A DNA stretch of 64,000 nucleotides, from the NCBI GenBank assembly GCA_963747375.1, contig CAVVFL010000011.1:430959-494958 (forward strand), given 5' to 3'. Below the pieces are notes generated by a model. The model saw only the letters and a list, made by a program, of their open reading frames with translations, searched no databases and was not told the DNA's origin. The translations under genes and the position numbers were made by a program. This document shows, piece by piece, positions 8,738 to 18,236 of this stretch; the first letter of the stretch is position 1; the number at the start of each line of letters is the position of its first letter. The stretch comes from Sva-07 sp963747375. Lineage in GTDB: Bacteria; Actinomycetota; Acidimicrobiia; Acidimicrobiales; Ilumatobacteraceae.

Positions 8738-11218
8738 ATGACCGACGCAACCGAATCAGCCAGTAGCGACGGTACGGGCAACGCCACCGAGACGGTCACG
8801 ACGATGGCCGGCAGGCTCCGACGTGGTCTTCGCCTGTTCACCAGCGCCGGTGATCAGCCTCGGGCGCGTCGGGCCACCGACGTCATCCTGCTCACGATCT
8901 CGTTCGTCGGCATCGTGTTCGTCGGGCTCGTCGCCATCCCCGAACCCGGCTTCTCGAGGGCGGTCAGCAGATTCCTCGGCGCTCTCCCGGATGCGCTGGC
9001 GGGCATGTGGCAGATCCTGGCGGATCTGCCGACACTGTGGGCCCTGATCGTGCTCGGCGCGGCGTTCACACGCGGCAGGGCGAAGGTCGGACGGGACATG
9101 ATCCTCGCGATCCTCGTCGGCCTCATCCTCTGGCTGATCCTGGGCCGGGTGGTCACCGGAGCGTGGCCCGAGATGCGGGCGCTCTTCGGCGACATCCAAC
9201 CCCCGGTCGCATTCCCCCCGGCCAGACTCGGCATCCCCACGGCACTGCTGATCACGGCATCACCCCACCTCGTGCGACCGGCCCGGCGTCTCGGCTACGC
9301 GATCATCGGGCTCGGTTCGATCGCCTTCGTCGCCCTCGGGGCGAGCTCCAGCCTGGGCGTGGCGGCAGCGCTGCTGTCGGCCGCAGGTGCGGCAGCGATC
9401 GTCCACCTGATGGTCGGGTCGAGCGCCGGCCGGCCGAGTCTCGACGACGTCCGCTTCGCACTGGCCGACCTGAAAGTCGACATCACCGAGTTGGGTGCAG
9501 CCGACCGTCAGGACGCCGGCTTCTTCGCGGTCGCCGCCAGGGGGTCCGACGGGAGCGAACTGATCGTCAAGCTGTACGGCCGCGACGCCCACGACGCCGC
9601 GCTGGTGTCGACGCTGTGGCGGACGGTCTGGCTGCGCGGACCCGGTTCGCCCGTCGGCTTCGGCCGGTTGCGACAAGTCGAGCACGAAGCCCTGATGACG
9701 CTCCTCGCTGCGCAGGCCGGTATCGCCACCGACTCCGTGGTGACGGCTGGGGCCACCGCCACCGACGATGCCCTGCTCGTCTTGCGTCGCAGCGGCACGC
9801 TGCTGGTCGAGCCCGACCGCTTCCGCGAGGTCGACGCCGCCCCTGACCCGGTCTTCACAGGCGCCGATGCGCTTCCACGGCTCCGCGAGCTCTGGCAGCT
9901 CCTCGCCACCCTGCACGACAACGGACTCGTACACGGCCAACTCGACGAGGAGTTTCTCGTCATCGACGACGGTCACCTCGGTCTCGTCCACTTCCGCGGA
10001 GCGGCCGTGGCGCCGACGCCCGCCCAGCGGCACGGTGACGATGCGCAGCTCTTCATCACTTCGATCGGACTCGTCGGACGGGATGTGGCGCTGGAGGGCC
10101 TGGTCGAGCACAGATCCGTCGAGGCCATCGAGGGGCTGCTCCCGTACCTGCAACCAACGGCGCTGACCGCCGACCAGCGACGCATGATGAAGGTCCTCGA
10201 CGTCGACCTCGACGCGCTGCGCACCGATGTGGCAGAGGCATCGGGTGTCGAGGCGCCCCCGCTGATCCGGATGCGCAGGTTCACCTTCGGGTCCGTCGTA
10301 CGGGTCGCCCTGCCGGCACTGGCGATCGTGATGCTGCTGTCGGCACTTGCCGGGTTCGACCTGGAGGCGTTTCTCGACTCGCTGCAGGACGCCGCGTGGT
10401 GGCTCGTCGTGATCGGCTTCGTCGTGGCGCAACTTCCCCGTGTCGCCCAGGCCGTGTCGACGTTGGGGGCCGCGCCCGTTGCGTTGCCCCTCGGTCCTGT
10501 CTACGCGCTCCAGCTCGCCATCTCGTACGTCAACCTCGCGATTCCCACGGCCGCAGCACGGATCGCGGTCAACGTGCGATTCTTCCAACGTCAGGGGGTT
10601 CCGCCGGCCACAGCGGTGGCGACCGGCGCGCTCGACGGCGTGAGCGGCTTCATCGTGCAGGCGTTGCTCCTGGGTTCGCTGCTGTTGTTCGGCGGACTGT
10701 CGCTCGATGTCGACGTCGGCGGTCCGGCCTCCGCAGCGGTGCGGATCGCATGGATGCTGGCAGTGGTGCTCGCCGTCGCCGTGCTGGTGATCCTGGTCAT
10801 CCCCCGCCTGCGCCGATATGTGCTCGGTGGGGTCCGCCGGACCGTTCACGAGGCCTTCACCGTGCTTCGGGGTCTGCGATCCATGCGACGGCTGGTGATG
10901 CTGTTCGGGGGCAACCTCGTCGCCGAGCTGTTGTTCGCGCTCGCGCTCGGGGTCTTCGTGCAGTCCTTCGGGTATTCACTGGCCTTGCACGAACTGCTGT
11001 TCATCAACATGGCGGTCTCGCTGCTCGCCGGTCTGCTCCCGGTCCCCGGCGGCGTCGGCGTCACCGAGGGAGGGCTGATCTTCGGACTGACCTCCTTCGG
11101 GGTCCCCCAGGAGGCTGCATTCGCCGCCGTCATGCTGTATCGCTTCTCGACCTTCTACACCCCGCCGATCTGGGGGTTCTTCTCGCTGAGATGGCTGGAA
11201 CGGAACCGGTACCTCTGA
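8738..11218 (+). CDS. Flippase-like membrane protein (LPG_synthase_TM/YbhN) with embedded pseudokinase domain
   Basis: 826 residues in three parts. Residues ~45-215 hold about six membrane helices. Residues ~225-460 form a protein-kinase/AarF-like fold: the ATP lysine is in LIVKLYGRDAHD and the glutamate in VEHEALMTLLAAQ, but the catalytic loop reads LVHGQLDEEFLVIDDGHLG (Asp to Gln) and the DFG position reads VHFRG. The fold is therefore probably catalytically dead. Residues ~505-826 are a UPF0104/lysylphosphatidylglycerol-synthase transmembrane domain (LLPVPGGVGVTEGGL). TAATCT at 8675-8680 may be its -10. Its stop overlaps the start of the next gene (TGATG). Confidence 0.85.
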   Translation: MTDATESASSDGTGNATETVTTMAGRLRRGLRLFTSAGDQPRARRATDVILLTISFVGIVFVGLVAIPEPGFSRAVSRFLGALPDALAGMWQILADLPTLWALIVLGAAFTRGRAKVGRDMILAILVGLILWLILGRVVTGAWPEMRALFGDIQPPVAFPPARLGIPTALLITASPHLVRPARRLGYAIIGLGSIAFVALGASSSLGVAAALLSAAGAAAIVHLMVGSSAGRPSLDDVRFALADLKVDITELGAADRQDAGFFAVAARGSDGSELIVKLYGRDAHDAALVSTLWRTVWLRGPGSPVGFGRLRQVEHEALMTLLAAQAGIATDSVVTAGATATDDALLVLRRSGTLLVEPDRFREVDAAPDPVFTGADALPRLRELWQLLATLHDNGLVHGQLDEEFLVIDDGHLGLVHFRGAAVAPTPAQRHGDDAQLFITSIGLVGRDVALEGLVEHRSVEAIEGLLPYLQPTALTADQRRMMKVLDVDLDALRTDVAEASGVEAPPLIRMRRFTFGSVVRVALPALAIVMLLSALAGFDLEAFLDSLQDAAWWLVVIGFVVAQLPRVAQAVSTLGAAPVALPLGPVYALQLAISYVNLAIPTAAARIAVNVRFFQRQGVPPATAVATGALDGVSGFIVQALLLGSLLLFGGLSLDVDVGGPASAAVRIAWMLAVVLAVAVLVILVIPRLRRYVLGGVRRTVHEAFTVLRGLRSMRRLVMLFGGNLVAELLFALALGVFVQSFGYSLALHELLFINMAVSLLAGLLPVPGGVGVTEGGLIFGLTSFGVPQEAAFAAVMLYRFSTFYTPPIWGFFSLRWLERNRYL

Positions 11219-12993
11219 TGGTCGGCGACTCGGACGACGGCTCCACCGATGACGCCCGCGACCTGTCGCTCCTTCGTCGCTTCGAACCGATCCTGCGCTT
11301 CACCGAGGGCGAGTTCTTCCTCCCCGCGTCGGTCGACGACTACGTGCGATGCTGCGAGCTCCTCGAACACGGCCCCGACCGCCAACGGATTGTCGTCGCA
11401 CCCAAGGGGTCGTTGACCATCGAACAGCTCGTCGAGTTCGGCGCCGACCACCCTCGTCCCGGGCAGTACCTGCGCTTCGTCGACTCTCCGTTCACGAGAA
11501 TCGAGGTCGCGAAATGGCGGGTACGCAGCGCCCGGCCCCGCTTCAAAGATGCCAGCCGTCTCGCGCGCGTCGGAGTGTTCAGTCGCGGCCTCGACGCGCT
11601 GAACCGGGCGAGTCTGATCTTCCGTGGTCGCAACTCGTCGGGCACCGAGGCGGCCGCGGAAACGCAGTACCGCACCGGGATGCAACCCGATCGCCACCCG
11701 TACTACGGGCGCGTCGTGCGAGACAGCGGGTACACGGTGCTGCAGTACTGGTTCTTCTACGCCTACAACGATTGGCGCAGCCGCGTCTTCGGTGTGAACG
11801 ACCACGAGGCCGACTGGGAACAGATCACGATCTACCTCGCCGGACAGCACGACGAGTTGCGCCCGGTCTGGCTCGTGTCGTCGGCACACGACGAGGTCGG
11901 CGACGACCTCCGACGTCGCTGGGACGACCCCGACCTGACCATCGAAGGCGAGCACCCGATCGTCCACGCCGGCCTGGGCTCGCACAGCGGCGCGTACCTC
12001 GCCGGCGAGTACCTCACGACCCACGACGTCCCTGCCTTTGCCCGGTTGCTGAAGCTCACCCGCCGCATCTCGCACCTGTTCTTCCCGTGGACACGCGACG
12101 TCGAACACTCCGGCCTGTCGATCCCGTACATCGACTACGCCCGCGGTGACGGCGTTGCCATCGGGCCCGGTCAGGAGCGCGGTTGGGAGCCGGTCGTGAT
12201 CGATGAGACCACCCCGTGGGTCATGCAGTACCGAGGACTGTGGGGAAACGACACCCGCGATCCGCTGGGTGGCGAACGAGGACCGGCGGGGCCCCGCTAC
12301 GAACGTTCGACGATGGTCCGTGGTTCGTGGGGAGATCCGGTCGGATGGGCGGGCCTGCGCAAGGTGGCGCCAGACGCAGCGGCCGCCGCCGATGCACTGC
12401 AGGCCCGCCTCGACGAACTCGACGCGGAAGTCGAACGGCTCGATGCTCACATCGAGCAACATCAGACCGCCCAGCGAGCAGTGGTCGCGGGCGGCGAGAA
12501 CGTGAGCGCTCCTGACGACGCGGGGCTCGTCGCCCTCGCGACAGAACGAGTCGCCCTGCGCGATCAGCAATTCCTGCTGGGCGATCGTCTGGGTCGGCCG
12601 CCGGCCGTCGTGGGTCCGCACGATCACCTCCGTCACCGTCGGATCCCGCTCCCGACCGAAACCACGAGCCGACGGCGAGTGCTCGCGATCTGGTCCGCTG
12701 TCAGCACCTCGGTCGTGCTGGTCGTCGTGATGATCATCGTGCTCGCGCCCGGATGGGACGTCGACGGCATCGCCATCGAAACCGTCATCGTGCTGTTCGC
12801 CCTCGAGGCCCTGGCGCGAAAGCAACTGCTGCGGTTCGCCCTCCTGGTCGTCGCGTTCATGGTGGTCGGCGCTCTCGTGCTCACACTCAGTGGAGCGCTC
12901 CTCGCAGACTGGCAACTCGTGGTCGCCGTTCTGCTCGGGCTCGCCGCCGCCGCGCTGCTGTTCCTGAACGTTCGCGAACTGCTTCGCGACTGA
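11218..12993 (+). CDS. Vps62-like protein with C-terminal coiled coil and membrane helices
   Basis: 591 residues. The central block LQYWFFYAYNDWRSRV, then NDHEADWEQITIYL and HAGLGSHSGAYLAGEY, resembles the Vps62 family (PF06101), where an HEGDWE-type motif is conserved. A coiled coil follows at about 385-435 (DALQARLDELDAEVERLDAH). Three hydrophobic helices end the protein (~495-585). It starts inside the stop of the pseudokinase-flippase gene, so the two are co-translated and probably act together at the membrane, perhaps in lipid or envelope handling. The role is inference. Confidence 0.65.
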   Translation: MVGDSDDGSTDDARDLSLLRRFEPILRFTEGEFFLPASVDDYVRCCELLEHGPDRQRIVVAPKGSLTIEQLVEFGADHPRPGQYLRFVDSPFTRIEVAKWRVRSARPRFKDASRLARVGVFSRGLDALNRASLIFRGRNSSGTEAAAETQYRTGMQPDRHPYYGRVVRDSGYTVLQYWFFYAYNDWRSRVFGVNDHEADWEQITIYLAGQHDELRPVWLVSSAHDEVGDDLRRRWDDPDLTIEGEHPIVHAGLGSHSGAYLAGEYLTTHDVPAFARLLKLTRRISHLFFPWTRDVEHSGLSIPYIDYARGDGVAIGPGQERGWEPVVIDETTPWVMQYRGLWGNDTRDPLGGERGPAGPRYERSTMVRGSWGDPVGWAGLRKVAPDAAAAADALQARLDELDAEVERLDAHIEQHQTAQRAVVAGGENVSAPDDAGLVALATERVALRDQQFLLGDRLGRPPAVVGPHDHLRHRRIPLPTETTSRRRVLAIWSAVSTSVVLVVVMIIVLAPGWDVDGIAIETVIVLFALEALARKQLLRFALLVVAFMVVGALVLTLSGALLADWQLVVAVLLGLAAAALLFLNVRELLRD

Positions 12994-13119
12994 ACTGATG
13001 CCCCGGCCTCCAACCGGCATCGGCGCACGCGGCTCGGGGTGTCACGTCGCAGGGTTGGATGCCAGACATCATTAAGGTGACCATCTCACCACCGGGCGAA
13101 GTAAAGGGGAATCGGACCT

Positions 13120-14342
13120 ATGGGGCTCATTCAGGCGGCAGTCGGGGCAATCGGCGGCACGTTGGCCGATCAGTGGAAGGACTTCTACACGGTGCCAGAC
13201 GGCCTGGCACCGACGGCCGCGCTGTTCGCTGCAGTGAAACAGGAGCAGAACGCCGGCCGCGGTTCGAACACCAAGGGCTCCGACAGCATCATCACCAACG
13301 GCAGCCGCATCGTCGTGCCCGAGGGATACGGCCTCGTGCTGATGGAACAGGGCGCGATCACCGGCTTCGCCGCCGAGGCCGGCGCGTACGAGTGGAACAG
13401 CGAGGATCAGAACTCCCAGTCGATCTTCGCGGGCGACGGCATCGTCAGCCCGCTGATCAAGACGTCGTGGGAGCGCTTCAAGTTCGGCGGCCAACCGGGC
13501 GCTCAGCAGCGTGCCTACTTCGTGACGCTGAAGGAGTTGCCGAACAACCGCTTCGGCACCCAGTCGGAGATCTACTGGGACGACGCCTACATGAACGCCC
13601 AGGTCGGCGCGGTCACCCGCGGCACCTACACGCTCAAGATCGTCGACCCGATCCTGTTCATCAAGGCGTGGGTGCCGGCGAAGTATCTCGAGCCGGGCCA
13701 GGTGTTCGACTTCACCGATCTCGACAACGACGCCGCGTCGCAGCTGTTCAACGAGGTCGTCGGCTCGCTCGCCCCGGCGTTCTCGATGTACACCAACGAT
13801 CCGGCGAAGGGCAACCGCATCACCAAGATCCAGCAGGACTCGATCGGTTTCGCCCAGAGCCTGTCGGCGGCCGTCGAGCAGAACTACCAGTGGGGCACGG
13901 CGCGCGGCCTGCAGATCGTGGCCACCGCGATCATCTCGATCGAGTACGACGAGACGACCCGCGAACTGCTCCGCAACGTGCAGCGCGCCGACGCACTCTC
14001 GGGCGCTCGGGGCAACTCGAACCTGCAGGCGTCGGTCGCCTCGGGTTTCGAGGCAGCGGGTCAGAACACCGGCGCCGCCGGCCTGGTCGGCCTCGGCATG
14101 GCTTCGGGGGTCGACCGGTCTCGGTGGGCTGCAGCAGCCGGTACCCGGCATCGGTGGACAGAGCACGCCGCCGCCGCCGCCCGCCGCTGCCGCCGCGGCA
14201 CCCCCACCCGCGCCCGCGCACCGGCAGCGCCCGCGCCGAGGATCCGATGGCGCAGCTGACGAAGTTCAAGGAGATGCTCGACGCCGGTCTGATCACCCAG
14301 GAGGACTACGACGCCGCCAAGAACAAGGTGCTCGGACTCTGA
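13120..14342 (+). CDS. SPFH domain protein (YdjI/virion-core type) with C-terminal SHOCT domain, frameshifted
   Basis: Residues 1-~325 are a clean SPFH domain of the YdjI/virion-core-protein group (IVVPEGYGLVLMEQGAIT, VGAVTRGTYTLKIVDP, IVATAIISIEYDETTRELL). A Gly/Pro/Ala-rich linker follows, read in a second frame after about 14112. Then, after about 14225, comes a SHOCT motif in the third frame (QLTKFKEMLDAGLITQEDYD). The family normally ends in exactly this linker-SHOCT arrangement, so one gene with two indels is the best reading. SPFH proteins scaffold membranes. The ATG at 13120 follows AAAGGGGA. It heads a three-gene operon. Confidence 0.8.
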
Positions 14343-14360
14343 GTCCGTGCGACGACTGAC

Positions 14361-15611
14361 ATGACGAGCCTGCCACCTCCGGGTGATGGCGACCTGCCAC
14401 CTCCCCTCGACACCCCGATCGATCCGACAGCCGACCCGACGGCCGACCCGACCATCGACACCCGCAACGAGCGGCTGGACGACGGCGTCAACCGCTGCCC
14501 CCAGTGCGGTGCGACCGAGATCCAGCTGCGCCCGTCCGCCGGCATGCTCGTCTGCCTGTTCTGCCGGCACGAGTGGTCGGAGGCTCGCATCGACGAGACG
14601 ATCGCCAACGGTGACCTCACCGAGCTGCGCGGCACGACGATCGGTTCGGGCGCCTCCGACATCGACACCGGCATCGACTCGCTGATCACCATGAAGTGCG
14701 CCGGCTGCGGCGCCGAGGTCGTCGTCAACACCGCGGAACAGATGGGCGCTCGCTGCCACTGGTGTCGCCACGTGCTCACGATCAACGAGCAGGTGCCCAA
14801 TGGCGCGGTGCCCGACGCGGTGCTGCCGTTCAAGATCACCCACGACGACGCGGTGGCGAGGATCCGACGCGTTCGCCGGCAAGCGACGCCTGTTCGCCGA
14901 TCGAGCGTTCCTGCGTGAGTTCAAGCCCGAGAACATCGTCGGGGTCTACATGCCGTACATGGTGGTCGACGGCAACGCGAGTGCCGACATCGCCGGCCGC
15001 GGCGAGATCGAGACGCGGCAGTACACGCGGGGCATCCGGCGACGACAAGGAGACCTTCTACGACGCCGACGTGTACGAGGTGCAGCGGCACGTCGACTTC
15101 ACCGTCGACGATCTGACGATCGAGTCGTCGGCCGAGCGGGCGAACATGAACTCGTCGGTCAACACCAACAACATCATCAACACGATCCTGCCGTTCGACA
15201 CCGAGAACGCGGTGAAGTGGAACGCCAGCTACCTCACCGGGTTCACCTCGGAGAAGCGCGACCAGGACGTCGACCACCTGGTACCGGTGGTCGAGGACCA
15301 GTTGCTGTCGATCGCGCGGTCGCAGGTCGCAGTCGAGTGTCGATCGCTACGACCGCGGCGTGCGCTGGGAACGCGAGCGCCTCGACGTGCACGGCACGCG
15401 CTGGGTGGCGATGTACCTGCCGGTCTGGCTGTACTCCTACTACCACGAAGTTGGCGGCAAGGGCATGGTGCACTACATCGCCGTGAACGGCCGGACGGGC
15501 GAGGTCATGGGCAGCGTTCCGGTGTCGCATCCGAGGTTGCTCGCGGCAGCGCTGGCCGTCGGCGTTGTCATCGAGGGCATCGCGATCGCGATCCTGGTGG
15601 CAGCCGGATGA
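14361..15611 (+). CDS. TFIIB-type zinc-ribbon protein with C-terminal membrane helix, frameshifted
   Basis: About 417 codons. Two zinc knuckle pairs are visible: RCPQCGATEI with LVCLFCRHEW, then MKCAGCGAEVV with ARCHWCRHVL. The remainder (VGVYMPYMVVDGNASADIAG, VYEVQRHVDFTVDDLTIESS, WVAMYLPVWLYSYYHEVGG) is a beta-rich region ending in a hydrophobic helix at the C-terminus. The frame changes near 14860, 15040 and 15335. It follows the SPFH gene by 18 bp and overlaps the next gene (ATGA). This pairing with YdjI-like SPFH proteins recurs in bacteria. Function is unknown. Confidence 0.7.
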
Positions 15612-15919
15612 TCGCGATCTTGCTGACCGAGCTGGCATCGGTGGTGTCTCCTGCGGCATTCGTCGCGGCCGAGGACAGTGGCGGTCCGGCGTGGCTGCTC
15701 CTCCTCGGGCCCGCGGGTGCGGGCGGGGTCTACTTCGTGTCGTGGCGGTACTACCGCAACACCGACAAGTCGCACGCCTTCGAGCGAGAGACGCGCATCG
15801 AGGCGCAACCGGTCACCGGAAACGACGCCAAGGTGAACGAGGTCAAGGGCACCAAGAAGACAGGGATCGACGGCGACAACCGCACGAACCACCGGCAACG
15901 GGTGCAGCGCTTCGAGTAG
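15608..15919 (+). CDS. Small single-pass membrane protein, last gene of the SPFH operon
   Basis: 103 residues. The N-terminus is hydrophobic (MIAILLTELASVVSPAAFVA), a second segment (WLLLLGPAGAGGVYFVSW) probably spans the membrane, and a charged cytoplasmic tail follows (RYYRNTDKSHAFERETRIEA). The ATG overlaps the stop of the zinc-ribbon gene. I do not recognise a family. By position it is likely a membrane partner of the SPFH/zinc-ribbon proteins. Confidence 0.65.
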   Translation: MIAILLTELASVVSPAAFVAAEDSGGPAWLLLLGPAGAGGVYFVSWRYYRNTDKSHAFERETRIEAQPVTGNDAKVNEVKGTKKTGIDGDNRTNHRQRVQRFE

Positions 15920-15973
15920 TGCCGCATCAGGCAACGGGTGCGAGCCGTGCGACCATGCGGAGGGAGCGCCACC

Positions 15974-16723
15974 TCACCGAGCCGTGATCTCCTCGCGGAG
16001 TTCCGTGATCGTCTTGTTCAGGAGTCCGTTGAGCACGGTTGAATTCGACTCGCCGCTGATGACGGTGTCGCCCTCGACGTATGCAAGTCCGTCGAGTTTG
16101 ACGAGTTGGTGGGTCGGCACGCCACCGAGCAACCGAGTGAACGCAGGGTCCGAGGGAGTCAGGAACATCAGCACGCGACTTCCAGGTGCTGGAGTCGCGA
16201 GGCCATTGGTGATGTACCGGGCAACTCGGTGTCCGTCAGCGTCGGTTCGATACGCCCTCCACGGGAGCACGATGCTGTCGATCGACGCTCCGGCAAGCTT
16301 CTCGACGGGGCGCACCTGGACGGCAACGTACTCATCGGGGAGTGCGTCGCTCCCCTGATCCGGTCGTCCCAGCGTGGTCACGGCCACGACATCGCCGACG
16401 ATGATGAGCTGCGCAGCCGCGGCCATCGCTTCGACGGACGAGTAGGTGCCGTCGTCGATCTCGATGTGCTCCATCGGGATCTGATCCACCTCGATGGTCG
16501 TCGTGGTGCCGTCGAGGTCTGTCGTCGTCGGTTGTGTGGGAGGCACCTCGAGGGGAACGGACGTCGATGAGATCGCCGGAGGGGGCAGCGTGGTGATTCC
16601 GGCGCCCGAGGATTCACCCGTGGCGCAAGCAGTGAGTCCGAGGGCGGCCGTGAGCAGGCCCGCCGCGAGCACGACTCCACAGCCGTGACGGGCGACGTGA
16701 GGAGGTGGAGTCGACGTGGGCAT
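15974..16723 (-). CDS. Predicted lipoprotein of unknown function
   Basis: 249 residues. The type II signal peptide is clear: a hydrophobic stretch (GVVLAAGLLTAALGLTACAT) with lipobox LTAC, so Cys33 should be lipidated. A Thr/Pro-rich low-complexity linker follows (to about residue 80), then a soluble domain (EAMAAAAQLIIVGDVVAVTT, PGSRVLMFLTPSDPAFTRLL) of the kind seen in secreted actinobacterial proteins. The start overlaps the stop of the SRPBCC gene upstream (TGATG at 16721-16725), so the two form one operon. Confidence 0.75.
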   Translation of the reverse strand: MPTSTPPPHVARHGCGVVLAAGLLTAALGLTACATGESSGAGITTLPPPAISSTSVPLEVPPTQPTTTDLDGTTTTIEVDQIPMEHIEIDDGTYSSVEAMAAAAQLIIVGDVVAVTTLGRPDQGSDALPDEYVAVQVRPVEKLAGASIDSIVLPWRAYRTDADGHRVARYITNGLATPAPGSRVLMFLTPSDPAFTRLLGGVPTHQLVKLDGLAYVEGDTVISGESNSTVLNGLLNKTITELREEITAR

Positions 16724-17202
16724 CAGAGCGTCTCCATCCCGGTTGCCGGCGAGGAAGCACCGTTCAACGCTCCGGCGAGCCTGCGCATGGCGGTCGCGTT
16801 GTTCCGCTTGATGAACGCGCGGGCGAGCGGGGACGTGAGGCGATCGATGGTCGGCGTCACGATCCAGCGGTACTCGAAGGAGATATGGGTGCCGCCATCG
16901 GGTCGTTCCGTGAGCGTGTAGGTCCCTTGCCCCGTGCGACCTGCGTTGCGCGCAACGTTGCGTTCGACGATCCGCGAGGGTGCTTCGACATCGACCACCT
17001 CGATCTCGACGACATCGGTGACGCCGAGGGCCTTGGTGTGCACGATCGCTCTGGAGCCAACGCCGCGGTCCGGACCGGACAGCTCCCAGTCACGCATGAG
17101 GTGGTCGTTGAACTGCTCGTGATTGGCCATGAGATCGAGGAAGTCGAAGACGTAGTGGGGGTCTTGGGGAACGTCGATGGAGACGGTGACGGGTTTCGGC
17201 AT
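16723..17202 (-). CDS. SRPBCC family protein
   Basis: 159 residues, a single polyketide-cyclase-like domain (VSIDVPQDPHYVFDFLDLMA, HISFEYRWIVTPTIDRLTSP). The ATG at 17202 is chosen because TACCGT (minus strand, 17210-17215) sits 7 nt upstream, a leaderless -10 that lies inside a palindromic operator. It is first in an operon with the lipoprotein gene and divergent from a TetR regulator that very probably controls it. The ligand is unknown. Confidence 0.85.
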   Translation of the reverse strand: MPKPVTVSIDVPQDPHYVFDFLDLMANHEQFNDHLMRDWELSGPDRGVGSRAIVHTKALGVTDVVEIEVVDVEAPSRIVERNVARNAGRTGQGTYTLTERPDGGTHISFEYRWIVTPTIDRLTSPLARAFIKRNNATAMRRLAGALNGASSPATGMETL

Positions 17203-17239
17203 GTACCATACGGTACACATATTTTGTTCCATCTGGTAC
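17203..17239. promoter_or_regulatory. Two palindromic operators between SRPBCC and TetR genes
   Basis: Operator 1 at 17203-17216 is GTACCATACGGTAC, with perfect 5-bp arms. Operator 2 at 17226-17239 is GTTCCATCTGGTAC, with one arm mismatch. Centres are 23 bp apart, about two helical turns. Operator 1 covers the minus-strand -10 (TACCGT). Operator 2 overlaps the plus-strand -10 (TACACT, 17237-17242, 7 nt before GTG 17250). The layout predicts TetR repression of both directions. Confidence 0.75.
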
Positions 17240-17249
17240 ACTCGTTTCG

Positions 17250-17846
17250 GTGAGCGGGGAACAGCGACAGCGGTTACTCGACGCAGCAGTCGAGTACGTG
17301 GGTCGGCATGGTCTGAGTGATCTCTCGTTGAGGCGATTGGCGACAGAACTCGGGACGAGCCATCGGATGCTCAGCCATCACTTCGGCTCGAAGGACGGGC
17401 TGTGGGTGGCGATCGTCGAGGAGGTCGAACGACGACAGGTCGTTGCGCTCCCCGAACTGGTGGCCGACGCCTCAGTTCCGTTCGAACAGGCAATGCGATC
17501 GTGGTGGAAGCAGATCTCGGACCCGACGATGTGGCCGGTCGAGCGCCTGTTCTTCGAGGTCTACGTCCAGGGTCTACATGGCAAACCGCCGGCACGCGAC
17601 CTGCTCGACGGAATCGTCGAATCCTGGCTCGGTCCGGCGACCGAGCAGCTGATGTCGACCGGCGTCCCCGAAGCTGAAGCACGATCACTGGCACGCCTTG
17701 GGCTCGCAGTGGTTCGTGGACTGCTGCTCGACCTCCTGGCGACCGAGGATCGGGCAGGCGTCGACGCTGCGATGCAGCGCTGGATCGACGTGGTCGATCC
17801 GGTGCTCAAACACGCAGCCGCCCCCATCGAGAGCGATCCCAGGTGA
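17250..17846 (+). CDS. TetR-family transcriptional regulator
   Basis: 198 residues. The N-terminal helix-turn-helix is typical: RLLDAAVEYVGRHGLSDLSL, then LATELGTSHRMLSHHFGSKD. The C-terminal ligand domain is not assignable. The GTG start at 17250 follows TACACT by 7 nt (leaderless). Two palindromic operators in the divergent promoter region indicate autoregulation and control of the SRPBCC-lipoprotein operon. Confidence 0.92.
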   Translation: MSGEQRQRLLDAAVEYVGRHGLSDLSLRRLATELGTSHRMLSHHFGSKDGLWVAIVEEVERRQVVALPELVADASVPFEQAMRSWWKQISDPTMWPVERLFFEVYVQGLHGKPPARDLLDGIVESWLGPATEQLMSTGVPEAEARSLARLGLAVVRGLLLDLLATEDRAGVDAAMQRWIDVVDPVLKHAAAPIESDPR

Positions 17847-18062
17847 CCGGACTCCTCAACGGGTCCGTTGGAGAAGCTGTGAGATTCGTCGCGCTTCTCG
17901 CAATGTTTCGGATCCCCTGGACCGTGCGATCACTGGATGTCGATCTCCATGTTCTCGCGGTGAGGTGATGTCCATCGCATCCGAGAGGACAGCCGGCGGT
18001 GCGCATCGACACAACCGGTCAGCGCTACGACACGTTCAGCATGGGCTCCGCCGAAAACGGCA

Positions 18063-18089
18063 GAGTCCCGGCCACATGGGCCGGGACTC
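18063..18089 (-). terminator. Hairpin terminator downstream of tRNA-fMet
   Basis: Perfect 11-bp inverted repeat (18063-18073 with 18079-18089, arm GAGTCCCGGCC) with a 5-nt loop. It sits 5 bp beyond the CCA end of the minus-strand tRNA and is followed on that strand by CTGCCGTTTTCGG, a short T run. It is consistent with intrinsic termination of the tRNA transcript. Confidence 0.7.
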
Positions 18090-18093
18090 CAAA

Positions 18094-18170
<77 letters not shown>

Positions 18171-18185
18171 TCGAAGTGAGATGTC

Positions 18186-18214
18186 AGAATACGCCCGGAT
18201 CTGCCCGATGACAA
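18186..18214 (-). promoter_or_regulatory. Promoter of the initiator tRNA gene
   Basis: On the minus strand TTGTCA (18209-18214) and TATTCT (18186-18191) are separated by exactly 17 bp. The predicted start is about 8 nt before the tRNA 5' end. Both hexamers are close to the vegetative sigma consensus. Confidence 0.7.
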
Positions 18215-18236
18215 CCGGGTGATGCCACGGGTCGAC

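Noticed and set aside
9260..10849. A 529-residue minus-strand open frame opposite the flippase-like gene
   Set aside because: Low-complexity composition (R/H/D/Q) typical of antisense reading in GC-rich DNA; no start signal or family.
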